In this document: piece after piece, positions 16,509-26,342 of the stretch
Layout: the number at the start of each line of letters is the position of its first letter
How positions within the stretch are numbered: position 1 is the stretch's first letter
Assembly: GCA_016938235.1 (NCBI GenBank)
Contig: JAFGVA010000116.1
Coordinates: forward strand, 62,001-126,000
Length of the DNA stretch: 64,000 bases
Direction of reading: 5' to 3'
Source of the DNA: Bacteroidales bacterium
GTDB taxonomy: Bacteria > Bacteroidota > Bacteroidia > Bacteroidales > UBA10428
Notes under the pieces: model-generated
What the model saw: only the letters and a program-made list of their open reading frames with translations
Told to the model about the DNA's origin: nothing
Databases searched by the model: none
Translations under genes and position numbers: made by a program

Positions 16509-17813
16509 GTGGGAAATATTGTAGCTATTGTCGGTCGTCCGAATGTTGGTAAATCAACTCTTTTTAACAGGTTAACAGAATCGCGTGATGCCATTGTTGA
16601 TGAAATGTCGGGGGTAACCCGCGACAGGCACTATGGGAAGGCTATCTGGAACGGGAAAGAATTTTCTGTAATAGATACCGGAGGGTATGTAACAAATTCA
16701 GACGATATTTTTGAAGATGAAATTCGCAAACAGGTACACATTGCTATTAAAGAGTGTGATATAATTTTGTTTTTGGTTGATGTTTTCAGCGGGGTTACCG
16801 ATTTGGATGATGAAGTGGCTCAAATTCTGCGTAAGACCAAAAAGCCAGTAATTCTTGGTGTAAATAAAGTTGATACACCGGAAAGGCAATACGATGCCCA
16901 GGAATTCTATAAATTCGGACTGGGAGAAATTCATTGTATTTCGTCGGCAAATGGCAGCGGCACAGGCGATCTTCTTGATGCTGTTGTATCCTCTTTTGTG
17001 AAAAACACCAAAGAAGATATTGTTGATATTCCAAAATATGCTATAATTGGTCGTCCGAATGTGGGTAAGTCGTCTCTTCTAAACGCGCTGATAGGTGAGG
17101 AGAGACATATTGTAACTCCTATATCAGGTACTACGCGCGATTCAATTTATACCCGATATAACAAATATAACCACGATTTCTACCTGGTTGATACTGCCGG
17201 AATCCGCAAAAAAGGTAAAGTGCACGAAGACCTGGAGTTCTATTCTGTTTTGCGTTCAATCAGAGCAATTGAAAGTTCCGATGTTTGTCTTCTTTTAATC
17301 GATGCAACACGTGGGGTAGAGTCTCAGGATATGGCAATTCTTGATGTTGTCAGGAAAAACAATAAAGGAGTTGTAATTCTTGTTAATAAATGGGACCTGG
17401 TAGAAAAAGAAAACAATACAGCAAGAGATTACACCAAGGTTATTCAGGAAAGAATTGCCCCCTTTAAAGATATCCCCATTTTATTTACTTCTGCTTTAAC
17501 CAAGCAGAGAATACATAAAGTACTGGAAACAGCAATTGAAGTCTTTCAGAACCGTACGCAAAAAATTCCAACTCATAAGTTGAATGAGCTTATGCTAAAA
17601 GTAATTGAGGATAACCCGCCCCCGGCTACAAAGGGCAAATACATACGAATAAAGTATGTGTCGCAGTTACCAACACATTCACCTACCTTTGCTTTTTTCT
17701 GCAATTTACCGCAGTATGTAAAAGATCCATATAAAAGATTTCTTGAAAATAAATTGAGAGAAAGTTTTAACTTTACCGGAGTACCTATTCGTATTTTTAT
17801 GCGGAAAAAGTAG
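16509..17813 (+). CDS. der: ribosome biogenesis GTPase Der (EngA)
   Basis: A 434-residue tandem GTPase with two G domains (G1 GRPNVGKST at residues 9-17 and GRPNVGKSS near 183) and a C-terminal KH-like domain ([23 protein letters not shown]). Der acts in 50S subunit assembly. It starts with GTG at 16509; the protein then begins [11 protein letters not shown] exactly as in homologues, so the start is secure. Length is normal. Confidence 0.97.
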   Translation: MGNIVAIVGRPNVGKSTLFNRLTESRDAIVDEMSGVTRDRHYGKAIWNGKEFSVIDTGGYVTNSDDIFEDEIRKQVHIAIKECDIILFLVDVFSGVTDLDDEVAQILRKTKKPVILGVNKVDTPERQYDAQEFYKFGLGEIHCISSANGSGTGDLLDAVVSSFVKNTKEDIVDIPKYAIIGRPNVGKSSLLNALIGEERHIVTPISGTTRDSIYTRYNKYNHDFYLVDTAGIRKKGKVHEDLEFYSVLRSIRAIESSDVCLLLIDATRGVESQDMAILDVVRKNNKGVVILVNKWDLVEKENNTARDYTKVIQERIAPFKDIPILFTSALTKQRIHKVLETAIEVFQNRTQKIPTHKLNELMLKVIEDNPPPATKGKYIRIKYVSQLPTHSPTFAFFCNLPQYVKDPYKRFLENKLRESFNFTGVPIRIFMRKK

Positions 17814-17861
17814 CAACCATTTTTAGGTTTTCTGCATCTATAGGTTTCAAGAGTAAAAGCC

Positions 17862-18506
17862 ATGAGGTTAAAAGTTTCAATATTATTATCTGTAATTCTG
17901 TTTGCTTCTTGCGTCGAAATTGAGGAAGTGTCGCCTGTTCCGGAGATTACTTACAAAAGTTTTGCCTACGATTATATTTATAACCTGGAGCTTGATGAGA
18001 GTTTATTTACTCGTGTGTTGGAATTCGATTTTATTGATGGCGATGCCGATTTGGGCGTTTATGATGAAATGAATGAACTTACCTATTTGCCGGATTCTTT
18101 TCGACATGGCATATTTATATCTTTTTTCGAAAAACTTGATGGTGTTTATTTTGAACGTTTTTTTACAGAAGAAAGCACCATGACATTAGCACGGATTGAC
18201 AGCGTTCTTATGGATACTGTTTGGGTTTATGATACCATAAAATACGATACGCTCCTAATTGATACGATATCTTTGAATCAACTTTTACCCTATGACGAAA
18301 AATTAGATAGGGTTGGTCAGAATAAAACAGTTAAGGGAACCATCAGGATTGGCATGTTTTTTCCTGCAGAGTTACCCTATGATACCATGCGACTTGAATT
18401 CTACATCAGGGACAGGGCCTTGAATAAAAGTAATATCGAGGTTACCGAAGATTTTATTAATGCCGATTTGGAGTCTCCCCTTTCAGGTGGGATACCAGGT
18501 GAATAA
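17862..18506 (+). CDS. putative lipoprotein, function unknown
   Basis: A 214-residue lipoprotein with lipobox FASC (Cys17). The rest is beta-rich and acidic with EFDFIDGDADLGVYDEMN near residue 62, a calcium-loop-like segment repeated in Bacteroidota surface proteins, and a Thr/Asp-rich stretch (DTVWVYDTIKYDTLLIDT). It follows der by 48 bases and is convergent with dnaB. No family recognised. Confidence 0.7.
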   Translation: MRLKVSILLSVILFASCVEIEEVSPVPEITYKSFAYDYIYNLELDESLFTRVLEFDFIDGDADLGVYDEMNELTYLPDSFRHGIFISFFEKLDGVYFERFFTEESTMTLARIDSVLMDTVWVYDTIKYDTLLIDTISLNQLLPYDEKLDRVGQNKTVKGTIRIGMFFPAELPYDTMRLEFYIRDRALNKSNIEVTEDFINADLESPLSGGIPGE

Positions 18507-18580
18507 TAGTTATTCAGATAAAAGTCAAAAGTGTTAAATTCTGAAGCTTCACCCTACTTGCAATAAATCAACAAACTCTT

Positions 18581-18611
18581 AAACCAGGAACCAAAAACCA
18601 GAAACCAGAAA
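18581..18611. repeat. short degenerate tandem AACCAGA repeat
   Basis: Units of seven bases (AACCAGG, AACCAAA, AACCAGA, AACCAGA, AACTAGA) run up to the dnaB stop codon. Similar low-complexity tracts are common between genes in AT-rich genomes. Confidence 0.6.
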
Positions 18612-20159
18612 CTAGAAAGGTACTTCCTCAGAAAATCCTTTATTATTTAATATGTCATCGTTTAAATTGTTATTCTGGTTTTCAGCTACTGCATTTTCGT
18701 TCATTTTCGATCTAAAAGTTTGTACCACGGGTTCATCAATAGCCGGATCAGTATCGTCAAAACCACCGATTAGGTTTTCTTCGAGATCAACAAATCTGGT
18801 AAATTCATGCTGGAAGCGCAGTCTGACATCTCCTACAGCACCATTCCTGTGTTTCGCAAGAATTATTTCGGCAATTCCGCGCAGTGACATCTGGTTCTCA
18901 TCTTCGGTGAAACCGTAGTATTCCGGTCGGTGAATGAAGGCTACAACATCGGCATCCTGTTCAATGGCACCGGATTCGCGTAAATCCGATAACTGAGGCC
19001 GTTTGTCGGGTCTTGATTCTACAGAACGGTTCAACTGCGATAAACAGATTATGGGAATGTTCAGCTCTTTGGCAATACCCTTTAATGAACGTGAAATATT
19101 ACTCACCTCCTGTTCCCTGTTCCCTCTTGACTCAGGTGGTCCGGTCATAAGCTGCAAGTAGTCAATGATAACAATATCTATATCGTGTTGTCTTTTTAAG
19201 CGACGGCATTTTGCCCTTAGTTCAAAAATGGAAATTGCTGGTGTGTCATCGATAAACATAGGGGCATCTTCGAGCCTCCTGGCACGGTATTCCAACTTTT
19301 GCCATTCTTCATCCGAAAGTTGTCCGGTTCTGATTTTACTGGAAGGTAACTCGGCTTCCGAAGATATCAAACGGTTTACCAATTGCACTGAAGCCATCTC
19401 CAGGCTGAAAATAGCAACAGCTTTTTTGTGCTCGACTGCCATGTTACGGGCCATGGAAAGCACGAAGGCTGTTTTTCCCATAGAAGGCCGCGCTGCAAGG
19501 ATAATCAGGTCAGATTTTTGCCATCCGTTTGTCATCCGGTCTAATTGGGTGTAACCTGCGGGTACTCCTATCAGAGCATTTTTGTTTTTCGAAGCTTCTT
19601 CGATTTGCGAAATCGCTTCTTTCAGAATTACACTCATTTTAGCAGCTTCTTTCTTAATATTGCCCTGGGCAACATTAAAAAGAGCTCCCTCGCTGTAGTC
19701 AAGTAAATCGTTTACATCAACACTCTCATCAAATGCTCTGTTCTGTATTTCCGATGAAACATGAATAAGCTCTCTTTGTATAAATTTCTGTTGTATTATG
19801 CGGGCATGGAATTCGATATGAGCAGCCGAAGCCACTCTCGAAGTCAGTTGGGTAAGAAATGCCGGTCCTCCGATTGAATCCAGCTCCTTTCTTTGCCTTA
19901 GTTTGTCGGTAACTGTTAAGATATCAATTGCTTTGTCGTTGCCAAACAAATCAAGAATTGCTGAATATATTTTCTGGTGTTCTTCTTTATAAAAACTTTC
20001 GGGTTTTAAAATATCAATAATCTCAATAACTGCATCTTTTTCGAGCATCATACCTCCAAGAGCAGCTTCTTCGAATTCAACTGCCTGGGGTGGAAGTTTA
20101 CCAAGATCAAAACTAATAGGGTTTGCGCTAACGGGTTTCGACTGTTTTTTTTGTGCCAT
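18612..20159 (-). CDS. dnaB: replicative DNA helicase DnaB
   Basis: A 515-residue hexameric helicase. The N-terminal domain (PPQAVEFEEAALGGMMLEKDAV) is followed by the RecA-like ATPase: Walker A AARPSMGKTA at about residue 223, Walker B VIIDYLQLM, and the DnaB motif LRESGAIEQDADVV near the C-terminus. It unwinds the replication fork and interacts with primase. The C-terminal acidic/Asn-rich tail after EENLIGGFDD is variable in Bacteroidota. A Bacteroidota -7 element lies 35 bases upstream. Confidence 0.97.
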   Translation of the reverse strand: MAQKKQSKPVSANPISFDLGKLPPQAVEFEEAALGGMMLEKDAVIEIIDILKPESFYKEEHQKIYSAILDLFGNDKAIDILTVTDKLRQRKELDSIGGPAFLTQLTSRVASAAHIEFHARIIQQKFIQRELIHVSSEIQNRAFDESVDVNDLLDYSEGALFNVAQGNIKKEAAKMSVILKEAISQIEEASKNKNALIGVPAGYTQLDRMTNGWQKSDLIILAARPSMGKTAFVLSMARNMAVEHKKAVAIFSLEMASVQLVNRLISSEAELPSSKIRTGQLSDEEWQKLEYRARRLEDAPMFIDDTPAISIFELRAKCRRLKRQHDIDIVIIDYLQLMTGPPESRGNREQEVSNISRSLKGIAKELNIPIICLSQLNRSVESRPDKRPQLSDLRESGAIEQDADVVAFIHRPEYYGFTEDENQMSLRGIAEIILAKHRNGAVGDVRLRFQHEFTRFVDLEENLIGGFDDTDPAIDEPVVQTFRSKMNENAVAENQNNNLNDDILNNKGFSEEVPF

Positions 20160-20193
20160 TGTTTGATATTCTGAGATTATCGGAAAAGGGCTT

Positions 20194-20201
20194 CAAAAAT
20201 A
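20194..20201 (-). promoter_or_regulatory. -7 promoter element for dnaB
   Basis: On the minus strand it reads TATTTTTG, a full match to TAnnTTTG, about 35 bases before the dnaB ATG. No clear -33 box. Confidence 0.45.
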
Positions 20202-20323
20202 CAATTCAATAACACCTTAACACTAGCTTTTTGGTGAATTGTTTTACACAATCTTTAAGCAGCGAAATTCACAATTGTTAATAAAGTCTGGAAGTCTTTC
20301 TCTCAAAGGATTTCATTATATAC

Positions 20324-20995
20324 TCAATCGATATTTTTATGGGAACATAGTTTTTTTGATGGAAATTCAATGGCTGTTAAAAAACCGAGATTTTCTCTTC
20401 GGGTATAAACACAGCCGGTGTCGATGTTGAATACATTGCTTTGATTTTTAATACGTTGTTGTAGTTCGGAGACGGGAATGGGAGTGTGGCCGTGTATAAT
20501 TTGCTTATTCCTGAAAAAGGGGTCGCGATAGATTTCATTCCTTGTCCAAAGCATTTTTTCGATATCAACTAATGCCTTAGTGGAATTATCGGCAAATCCG
20601 GCATGCGAGAACATATAATTACCTGTTGTATGGTAGTGTTTTAATTTCGTAAAAAACTGAATATATTTTTTGTTTAATTTCGTGATTGATGATATACCAA
20701 AGCTGCTTAGTGTTTCATCTGCCCCGTTAAAAAGCCAGATATGCATTTGTCTTGGACTTGTTAATGCATCCAATAGTAGTTTTTCATGATTCCCAAGAAT
20801 AAAAACAGTATTGTATCCCGATTCTTTTAAGTTAATTAATTGGTCTATCGTTTGCTTTATACGAGGTCCCCTGTCGATATAATCGCCAATAAAAACAAGC
20901 GTATCCGTTTTATCTGGCTTTATTATCAGCAACAGGCTGCTAAGGGTTTCTGAGCAGCCATGTATATCGCCTATAGCAATTATTCTGTCTGACAA
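20324..20995 (-). CDS. metallophosphatase, PPP-type (Ser/Thr phosphatase or ApaH-like)
   Basis: A 223-residue calcineurin-like enzyme with all metal-binding motifs of the PPP group: AIGDIHGC at residues 7-14, FIGDYIDRGP near 35, ILGNHEKLL near 66, and later FSHAGF and IIHGHTP. This set is shared by bacterial protein phosphatases (PrpA/PrpE-like) and diadenosine tetraphosphatases; the short length fits the former. It is monocistronic, with dnaB 164 bases downstream on the same strand. The substrate cannot be assigned. Confidence 0.88.
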   Translation of the reverse strand: MSDRIIAIGDIHGCSETLSSLLLIIKPDKTDTLVFIGDYIDRGPRIKQTIDQLINLKESGYNTVFILGNHEKLLLDALTSPRQMHIWLFNGADETLSSFGISSITKLNKKYIQFFTKLKHYHTTGNYMFSHAGFADNSTKALVDIEKMLWTRNEIYRDPFFRNKQIIHGHTPIPVSELQQRIKNQSNVFNIDTGCVYTRRENLGFLTAIEFPSKKLCSHKNID

Positions 20996-21083
20996 AATTT
21001 TAAATTAAAGTATAAAATAAACAAATATGTAAATATATACATATAAATACACATTAATTTTTCAGTTTCAAAAATAAAAAAAT

Positions 21084-21399
21084 ATGGCAGGTCAAATTTA
21101 TAATTATTATCAGTACTACGAAAATCCGGCAGCAGGCAGATAGCCCACTTCTGAACAATTAATAGCTTTGTTCATTGCGGTAGAAATATTAAAACTACGA
21201 ATCTGATAAACATGCATCAGGTACTCGAGAAAGGTCTCAATGAAAAAGATTCGTTAATTAAACTACCCAAAATTCAAAAACCTGGGCAGAAATGATTTGA
21301 TTATTATAAAACAATGGGCATGCAGGGTATTGGTTAATTAAAAAATAAGAGTTACTGAAAAGCCTCAATAACCAGAAAATTAGTGTTGAGGTTTTTTTT
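21084..21399 (+). other. gene-free stretch with short relic ORFs and a terminator
   Basis: The gap 20996-21581 has no intact gene. It carries a 19-codon ORF at 21084-21143 (MAGQIYNYYQYYENPAAGR), then the same frame reads PTSEQLIALFIAVEILKLRI after the stop, and another frame at 21212-21295 reads MHQVLEKGLNEKDSLIKLP. A terminator closes it at 21363-21399. This looks like a small transcript or a decayed gene with at least one nonsense and one frame change; no family recognised. Confidence 0.35.
21363..21399 (+). terminator. rho-independent terminator
   Basis: CCTCAA and TTGAGG pair (21363-21368 with 21386-21391), with further partial pairing inside, followed by eight T residues. No intact + strand gene lies upstream within 850 bases, so it must end a small or defunct transcript. 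Confidence 0.7.
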
Positions 21400-21581
21400 A
21401 TTCCTTTTTATCCTATAGTATTATGCGTGCTATACCTCAGCAATAAAAATTATGTTTCTTTGAATTCAATATAAATTATAATTGTATTAATCATATTATC
21501 AATTAAATAGATTTTTGGTGTTCCTGATTTAGTGTTTTTTTTCTAATATTGGGCTATCTTGATTTAATAAACCAAACCAAA

Positions 21582-24500
21582 ATGAAGTATATCGGATGCG
21601 ATATTGGCTCAATTTCAGTCAATACTATTATTCTTGATGATAAGAATAATATCATTGAAGAATATTATGATTTCAGTCATGGCAAGCCTTTTCAGATTTT
21701 AACAGACAGGCTGTCTAAAATTCTCAAAGAACATAAAGATATTAACTCCACTATTGCTTTCACCGGTACAGGTGGTAAACTGGCAGCTGAATTGCTTGAT
21801 GGAGTTGTTGTTAATGAAATAGTTGCCCAGTCAAAATCGGTGATGGTACTCTATCCTCATGTGAGAACTATCATTGAAATGGGAGGCGAGGATTCAAAGT
21901 TAATCTTCCTTGAAAGGGATGAAGTAAAAAACGGCATGAAACTTACCGATTTTACTATGAACAGTTTATGTGCTGCTGGTACCGGATCTTTTCTTGATCA
22001 GCAGGCAAAACGAATCGGTGTTTCAATTGAAAAAGAATTTGGAGAAATGGCTCTGAAGTCGAAGGAGCCGCCAAGAATAGCAGGCCGGTGCTCCGTATTT
22101 GCAAAAAGCGATATGATTCACCTGCAACAAGTTGCTACTCCTGTTTATGATATTATTGCCGGACTCTGTTTTGCAGTTGCCCGGAATTTTAAAAGTACAC
22201 TCGGAAAAGGTAAGCCCCTTGAAAAGCCAATTATGTTCCAGGGAGGTGTTGCTGCAAATGCTGGAATGATAAGGGCTTTTTCTGAAATCTATAATTTAGA
22301 GAATGGGGAACTGATAATTCCTGAGCATTATGCTTCTATGGGTGCGATAGGCTCCGTATTATATGCACAGCAAACAAACCAGATAAAGAAACAGGAGATA
22401 TCTCTTGCTAAGCTTAACCATTACCTTACAAGTGGTTTTGATGATGCACAGAGTCTTAAAAAACTGATAGACAAACAACATCCCGTTAATAAGGAAGTTT
22501 ACAAGTTGAATGGTCAGGGCAGAGTAAAGGCTTTCCTTGGAATTGATGTCGGCTCGCTTAGTACAAATGTTGTTGTAATTGATAAAGACAATAATGTTCT
22601 TGCCCGCCGGTATTTACCTACAGCCAGCAAGCCGCTTGAAGCTATAAAAAGAGGCCTTTCTGAAGTAGGTGAGGAAATAGCTGATAGAGTTGAGATAACA
22701 GCAGTTGGAACAACAGGCTCCGGAAGGTACCTGACCGGAGATTTTATTGGTGCCGACAGTATTCAGAATGAAATTACTGCCCAGGCAACTGCTGCTATTA
22801 GAATTGATCCTGAAGTTGATACAATTTTTGAAATTGGCGGACAGGATTCAAAATATATCAGTATTGTAAACGGAGTTATTGTCGACTTCGAAATGAATAA
22901 GGTGTGTGCTGCCGGTACAGGTTCTTTCCTTGAAGAACAGGCTGATAAGCTCGGAGTTCAGATTAAGGAAGAATTTGGTGATTTGGGATTAAAGTCCGAT
23001 CGGCCTGCAAAACTGGGTGAGCGCTGTACCGTATTTATGGAAAGTGACCTGAATTCACACCAGCAAAAGGGAACAAATAAAAATGATTTAATAGCCGGGC
23101 TTGCTTATTCAATTGTTCACAATTACCTGAACAGGGTAGTGCGCGATAAACCGGTTGGGAATAAAATATTTTTCCAGGGCGGTGTAACGAATAATAAGGC
23201 AGTTCTCGCTGCATTTGAGCAGGTAACCGGCAAACCGATACATGTACCTCCGCATTTTGATATTACAGGGGCTATTGGAGCCGCAATTCTGGCCCGTGAA
23301 GCAATGCCGGCTGGCCAGAAATCTAAATTTAAAGGTTTTGAGGTCAGTAAAACAAGCTATGAAACAAGTAACTTTATTTGCAAATCGTGTGCTAACCATT
23401 GCGAAATTAAAAGGGTAAAGGTTGAAGGTGAAACTAAACCGCTTTACTATGGTGGTATTTGCGATAAATACGAGTTCGACGAAAGAAAAAAAGCCGGTAA
23501 TAATCTTCCGAATTTATACGAGGAACGGGAAGAATTACTGGTTGATGATTATGAAATAACCGAAAATAAAAAACAAATTAGCATTGGTTTACCCAGGGGT
23601 CTGATGAATTTTTACCAGAATTTCCCGTTCTGGAGAACTTTCTTTTCTGAGCTGGATTTTAATCTGGTATTGTCAGACGAATCCGACAGGAAAATAATAA
23701 CAACTTCGCTTGAAACTATGGTTTCAGAAACCTGTTTGCCTGTGGAGTTAATTCATGGACATTTCATGAACCTGATTGACAAGGGAGTTGATTATGTATT
23801 CTTGCCATTTATTGTTAATGCAAAAGGCGAAAAAGAAAATCCTACGAATAATTGTAATTGTCCCTGGGTGCAGGCTCATCCTTACTTGTTAAAAGCTGCA
23901 TTTACCGATGAAAATTTACAGGAAAAGATGCTAGTTCCTACTTTACATTTCAGGTATTTCGACAGGGTATTGCGCAAGGAACTGCAAGATTATTTCAGTG
24001 AGAAATTTAATATTCCGAAATCAAAAATAAATAAAGCTGTTGATGCAGCAGACAAGGCCCAGAGTCTCTTTGAAATGCAGGTTAAGCTCAAAGGCGAAGC
24101 TGTGTTTAAGGAGTTGAATGATTCAGTAAGAAAAGTTGTAATTATTGGCAGGCCTTATAACACGGGCGATCCCATGCTTAATCTGCGGCTTGTTAAGAAA
24201 TTACTGAATATTAATGTGCTTCCAATTCCAATGGACTTTCTGCCCTTGCACCAAGAAGATATTTTTGATGACTATCCAAGCATGTACTGGCCAAATGGTC
24301 AAAAAATTCTTAAAGCATCGAGAATTATTGCAAAGAGAGACGATTTATTTGCAATTTATCTTAGTAATTTCCGTTGTGGACCAGATTCGTTCTTACTGCA
24401 TTTTGTAAAGAAAGAATTGAAGGGTAAACCCTTCCTGCATCTTGAAGTAGACGAGCATAGTGCCGATGCCGGAATGATTACCAGAATTGAAGCCTTCCTT

Positions 24501-25799
24501 GATAGCTTGAAAGGCTGGGAGGTTAATCATGCAGAAAAGAAACTGATAGAAATTCCGCAGGCTAAATCAAACGGACAATCTGCTTTAAACGGCAGAACCA
24601 TATATTTCCCCTATGCAAGGGATGCTGTACATATTCTTTCTGCTGCAACCCGAAGCTGCGGAATCCCAAGCGAAGTATTACCTATGCAAAATCAGGATGA
24701 TGTGGAGCTGGGTCGTAAATACACAAACGGACAGGAATGCTTTCCGGCAATCTGTACTACCGGAAGCTTTCTGAAGAAACTTCAGGAACCAGGCGTAGAT
24801 CCAAAAAAGGCCAGTTTCTTTATGCCTGATCATAACGGGCCTTGCCGTTTTGGTGAGTACAATAAGCTTCAACGTATAATTTTTGATAATCTGGGGTATT
24901 ACGATGCCGAGATTGTACATCCGAGCAACGAGGACGCTTATGCGAGCATTGCTCCGGGATATTCCTTCAAATGGAGAATGAATGCCTGGAAAGGAATAGT
25001 TGCATCTGACTTACTCAGAAAGATGCTCGAGCAGACAAGGCCTTATGAGAGGGTGAAAGGAACATCGGATAAAATATACCAAAGTCAGCTAAATGCTGTT
25101 ATTAATTCGGTTGAGAATAACTGCAAAAACCTGGGCAAGATTCTTACCCGTGCTGCTGACGATTTTAAAAGCATTAAGGTTGATAATCCGGGAAGTAAAC
25201 CAGTTGTTGTTATTGTTGGTGAGATTTTTATGCGGGATAACCCGTATTGCTCAAACAACCTTGTTAAGAGACTGGAAGATCTTGGAGCAGAGACACAAAT
25301 GGCACCATTTGCAGAGTGGGTTAACTATTCCACCATCAGGTACATCAGAGACAGCAGATGGCGTGGTCATATGAAAAATCTATTTAAGGCCAGGCTTCAG
25401 CTTTTCTTCCAGAAATCAATGGAAAAGAAAATTATAGGTAGTATTCACAGCATATTTGAATTATCCCGTGAGGTTGAGGTAGAAGAAATGCTGGATAACT
25501 GCGGTGAATTCATACATAAAGATTATGACGGCGATCCTCCATTGGCATTGGGTTCGGCAGTATTACTTGCTGAAAGAAAGATTGCCGGGGTAGTTAATAT
25601 TCTGCCGTTTACATGTATGCCCGGAACTATAAATTGCACGGTTTCTCATAACCTTCGTAAAAAACACGGCGGTATACCCTGGGAAAATTTTGCTTACGAT
25701 GGTCACGAAAACATTGGTGTAGATACTCGATTCGAAGCCTTTATGCACCAGGTGAAAGAATACCACGAACGACAAGTTGCACTGATTGAGCAGGCTTAG
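21582..25799 (+). CDS. giant acyl-CoA dehydratase activase-related ATPase (BadF/HgdC tandem, DUF2229, HgdB-like)
   Basis: About 1405 residues from the ATG at 21582 (MKYIGCDIGSISVN); the frame also extends upstream to a TTG, but homologues start at MKY. Two successive BadF/BadG/HgdC ATPase modules occupy about 1-270 and 315-595. Each has DIGS, GTG(G/S), the P-loop-like GG(E/Q)DSK, and both [4Fe-4S] cysteine sites (LCAAGTGSFLDQQ with GRCSVF; VCAAGTGSFLEEQ with GERCTVF). Then come a four-cysteine segment (CKSCANHCEI with GGICDKY), a DUF2229 domain (GLPRGLMNFYQNFPFW) and a C-terminal 2-hydroxyacyl-CoA dehydratase-like region (NGQECFPAICTTGSF, FMPDHNGPCRFGEY). Activases use ATP to send an electron to radical dehydratases. 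The function of these fused forms is unknown. It stands alone, with no dehydratase genes nearby. Confidence 0.9.
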   Translation: MKYIGCDIGSISVNTIILDDKNNIIEEYYDFSHGKPFQILTDRLSKILKEHKDINSTIAFTGTGGKLAAELLDGVVVNEIVAQSKSVMVLYPHVRTIIEMGGEDSKLIFLERDEVKNGMKLTDFTMNSLCAAGTGSFLDQQAKRIGVSIEKEFGEMALKSKEPPRIAGRCSVFAKSDMIHLQQVATPVYDIIAGLCFAVARNFKSTLGKGKPLEKPIMFQGGVAANAGMIRAFSEIYNLENGELIIPEHYASMGAIGSVLYAQQTNQIKKQEISLAKLNHYLTSGFDDAQSLKKLIDKQHPVNKEVYKLNGQGRVKAFLGIDVGSLSTNVVVIDKDNNVLARRYLPTASKPLEAIKRGLSEVGEEIADRVEITAVGTTGSGRYLTGDFIGADSIQNEITAQATAAIRIDPEVDTIFEIGGQDSKYISIVNGVIVDFEMNKVCAAGTGSFLEEQADKLGVQIKEEFGDLGLKSDRPAKLGERCTVFMESDLNSHQQKGTNKNDLIAGLAYSIVHNYLNRVVRDKPVGNKIFFQGGVTNNKAVLAAFEQVTGKPIHVPPHFDITGAIGAAILAREAMPAGQKSKFKGFEVSKTSYETSNFICKSCANHCEIKRVKVEGETKPLYYGGICDKYEFDERKKAGNNLPNLYEEREELLVDDYEITENKKQISIGLPRGLMNFYQNFPFWRTFFSELDFNLVLSDESDRKIITTSLETMVSETCLPVELIHGHFMNLIDKGVDYVFLPFIVNAKGEKENPTNNCNCPWVQAHPYLLKAAFTDENLQEKMLVPTLHFRYFDRVLRKELQDYFSEKFNIPKSKINKAVDAADKAQSLFEMQVKLKGEAVFKELNDSVRKVVIIGRPYNTGDPMLNLRLVKKLLNINVLPIPMDFLPLHQEDIFDDYPSMYWPNGQKILKASRIIAKRDDLFAIYLSNFRCGPDSFLLHFVKKELKGKPFLHLEVDEHSADAGMITRIEAFLDSLKGWEVNHAEKKLIEIPQAKSNGQSALNGRTIYFPYARDAVHILSAATRSCGIPSEVLPMQNQDDVELGRKYTNGQECFPAICTTGSFLKKLQEPGVDPKKASFFMPDHNGPCRFGEYNKLQRIIFDNLGYYDAEIVHPSNEDAYASIAPGYSFKWRMNAWKGIVASDLLRKMLEQTRPYERVKGTSDKIYQSQLNAVINSVENNCKNLGKILTRAADDFKSIKVDNPGSKPVVVIVGEIFMRDNPYCSNNLVKRLEDLGAETQMAPFAEWVNYSTIRYIRDSRWRGHMKNLFKARLQLFFQKSMEKKIIGSIHSIFELSREVEVEEMLDNCGEFIHKDYDGDPPLALGSAVLLAERKIAGVVNILPFTCMPGTINCTVSHNLRKKHGGIPWENFAYDGHENIGVDTRFEAFMHQVKEYHERQVALIEQA

Positions 25800-25854
25800 C
25801 GGTTATGCTTAAAAGTAGCAAACATTAAAAAATGAGAAATCAATTAAATAAATA

Positions 25855-26201
25855 ATGAAAATGAAAAAACTAAAAAAGAAAATTGTATTTGCATTAACTT
25901 GATGTTTGTTTTAGGTAGGGTATTTACCCAAGAAAATAGCTGGTTAAAAAACTCACCGATTGGAGAACGAATTAGAGTTAAAAGTTTTGAAGTTGACTAG
26001 AATAAGAATATATGGTTAGCTGGAACATTCGAAGATACAGCAAACTTTACTTCAATTGATTCTGAGTATATAGTATATGCAGAAGATCGTTCTACCTATA
26101 TTGCTAAATATAGCTCAAATGGTAATTTAATATTTGTGAGAATTTTGTTCGATATTAATGAAAGAGATATGGACTTTCAGATTGATAACAAAAATCCTTA
26201 A
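25855..26201 (+). pseudogene. broken SBBP-repeat (beta-propeller) secreted protein
   Basis: A start and signal peptide (MKMKKLKKKIVFALT) run into a stop at about 25900. The adjacent frame continues MFVLGRVFTQENSWLKN, giving a plausible complete signal peptide if one frameshift is repaired. It then reads on to an in-frame TAG at 25998-26000 and continues as NKNIWLAGTFEDTANFTS ... STYIAKYSSNGNLIFVR until TAA at 26199. The pattern NIWLAGTFEDTANF ... YIAKYSSNGN is that of SBBP beta-propeller repeats found in long secreted T9SS cargo. So this is the 5' stub of a larger gene with a frameshift, a nonsense codon and a lost 3' end. It fills most of the 25800-26342 gap. Confidence 0.7.
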
Positions 26202-26342
26202 AGTTTATAAAACAATAGTAGATAAAGTGACTTTATTTTCTAGGGATTAAAATAGAATTGATAATTAGTAAGCAAAAAAACAGGAAAATATAACATTTAT
26301 TAGACTAATAATAATTAAAACAATAACTTTTAGAAAAGTAAT

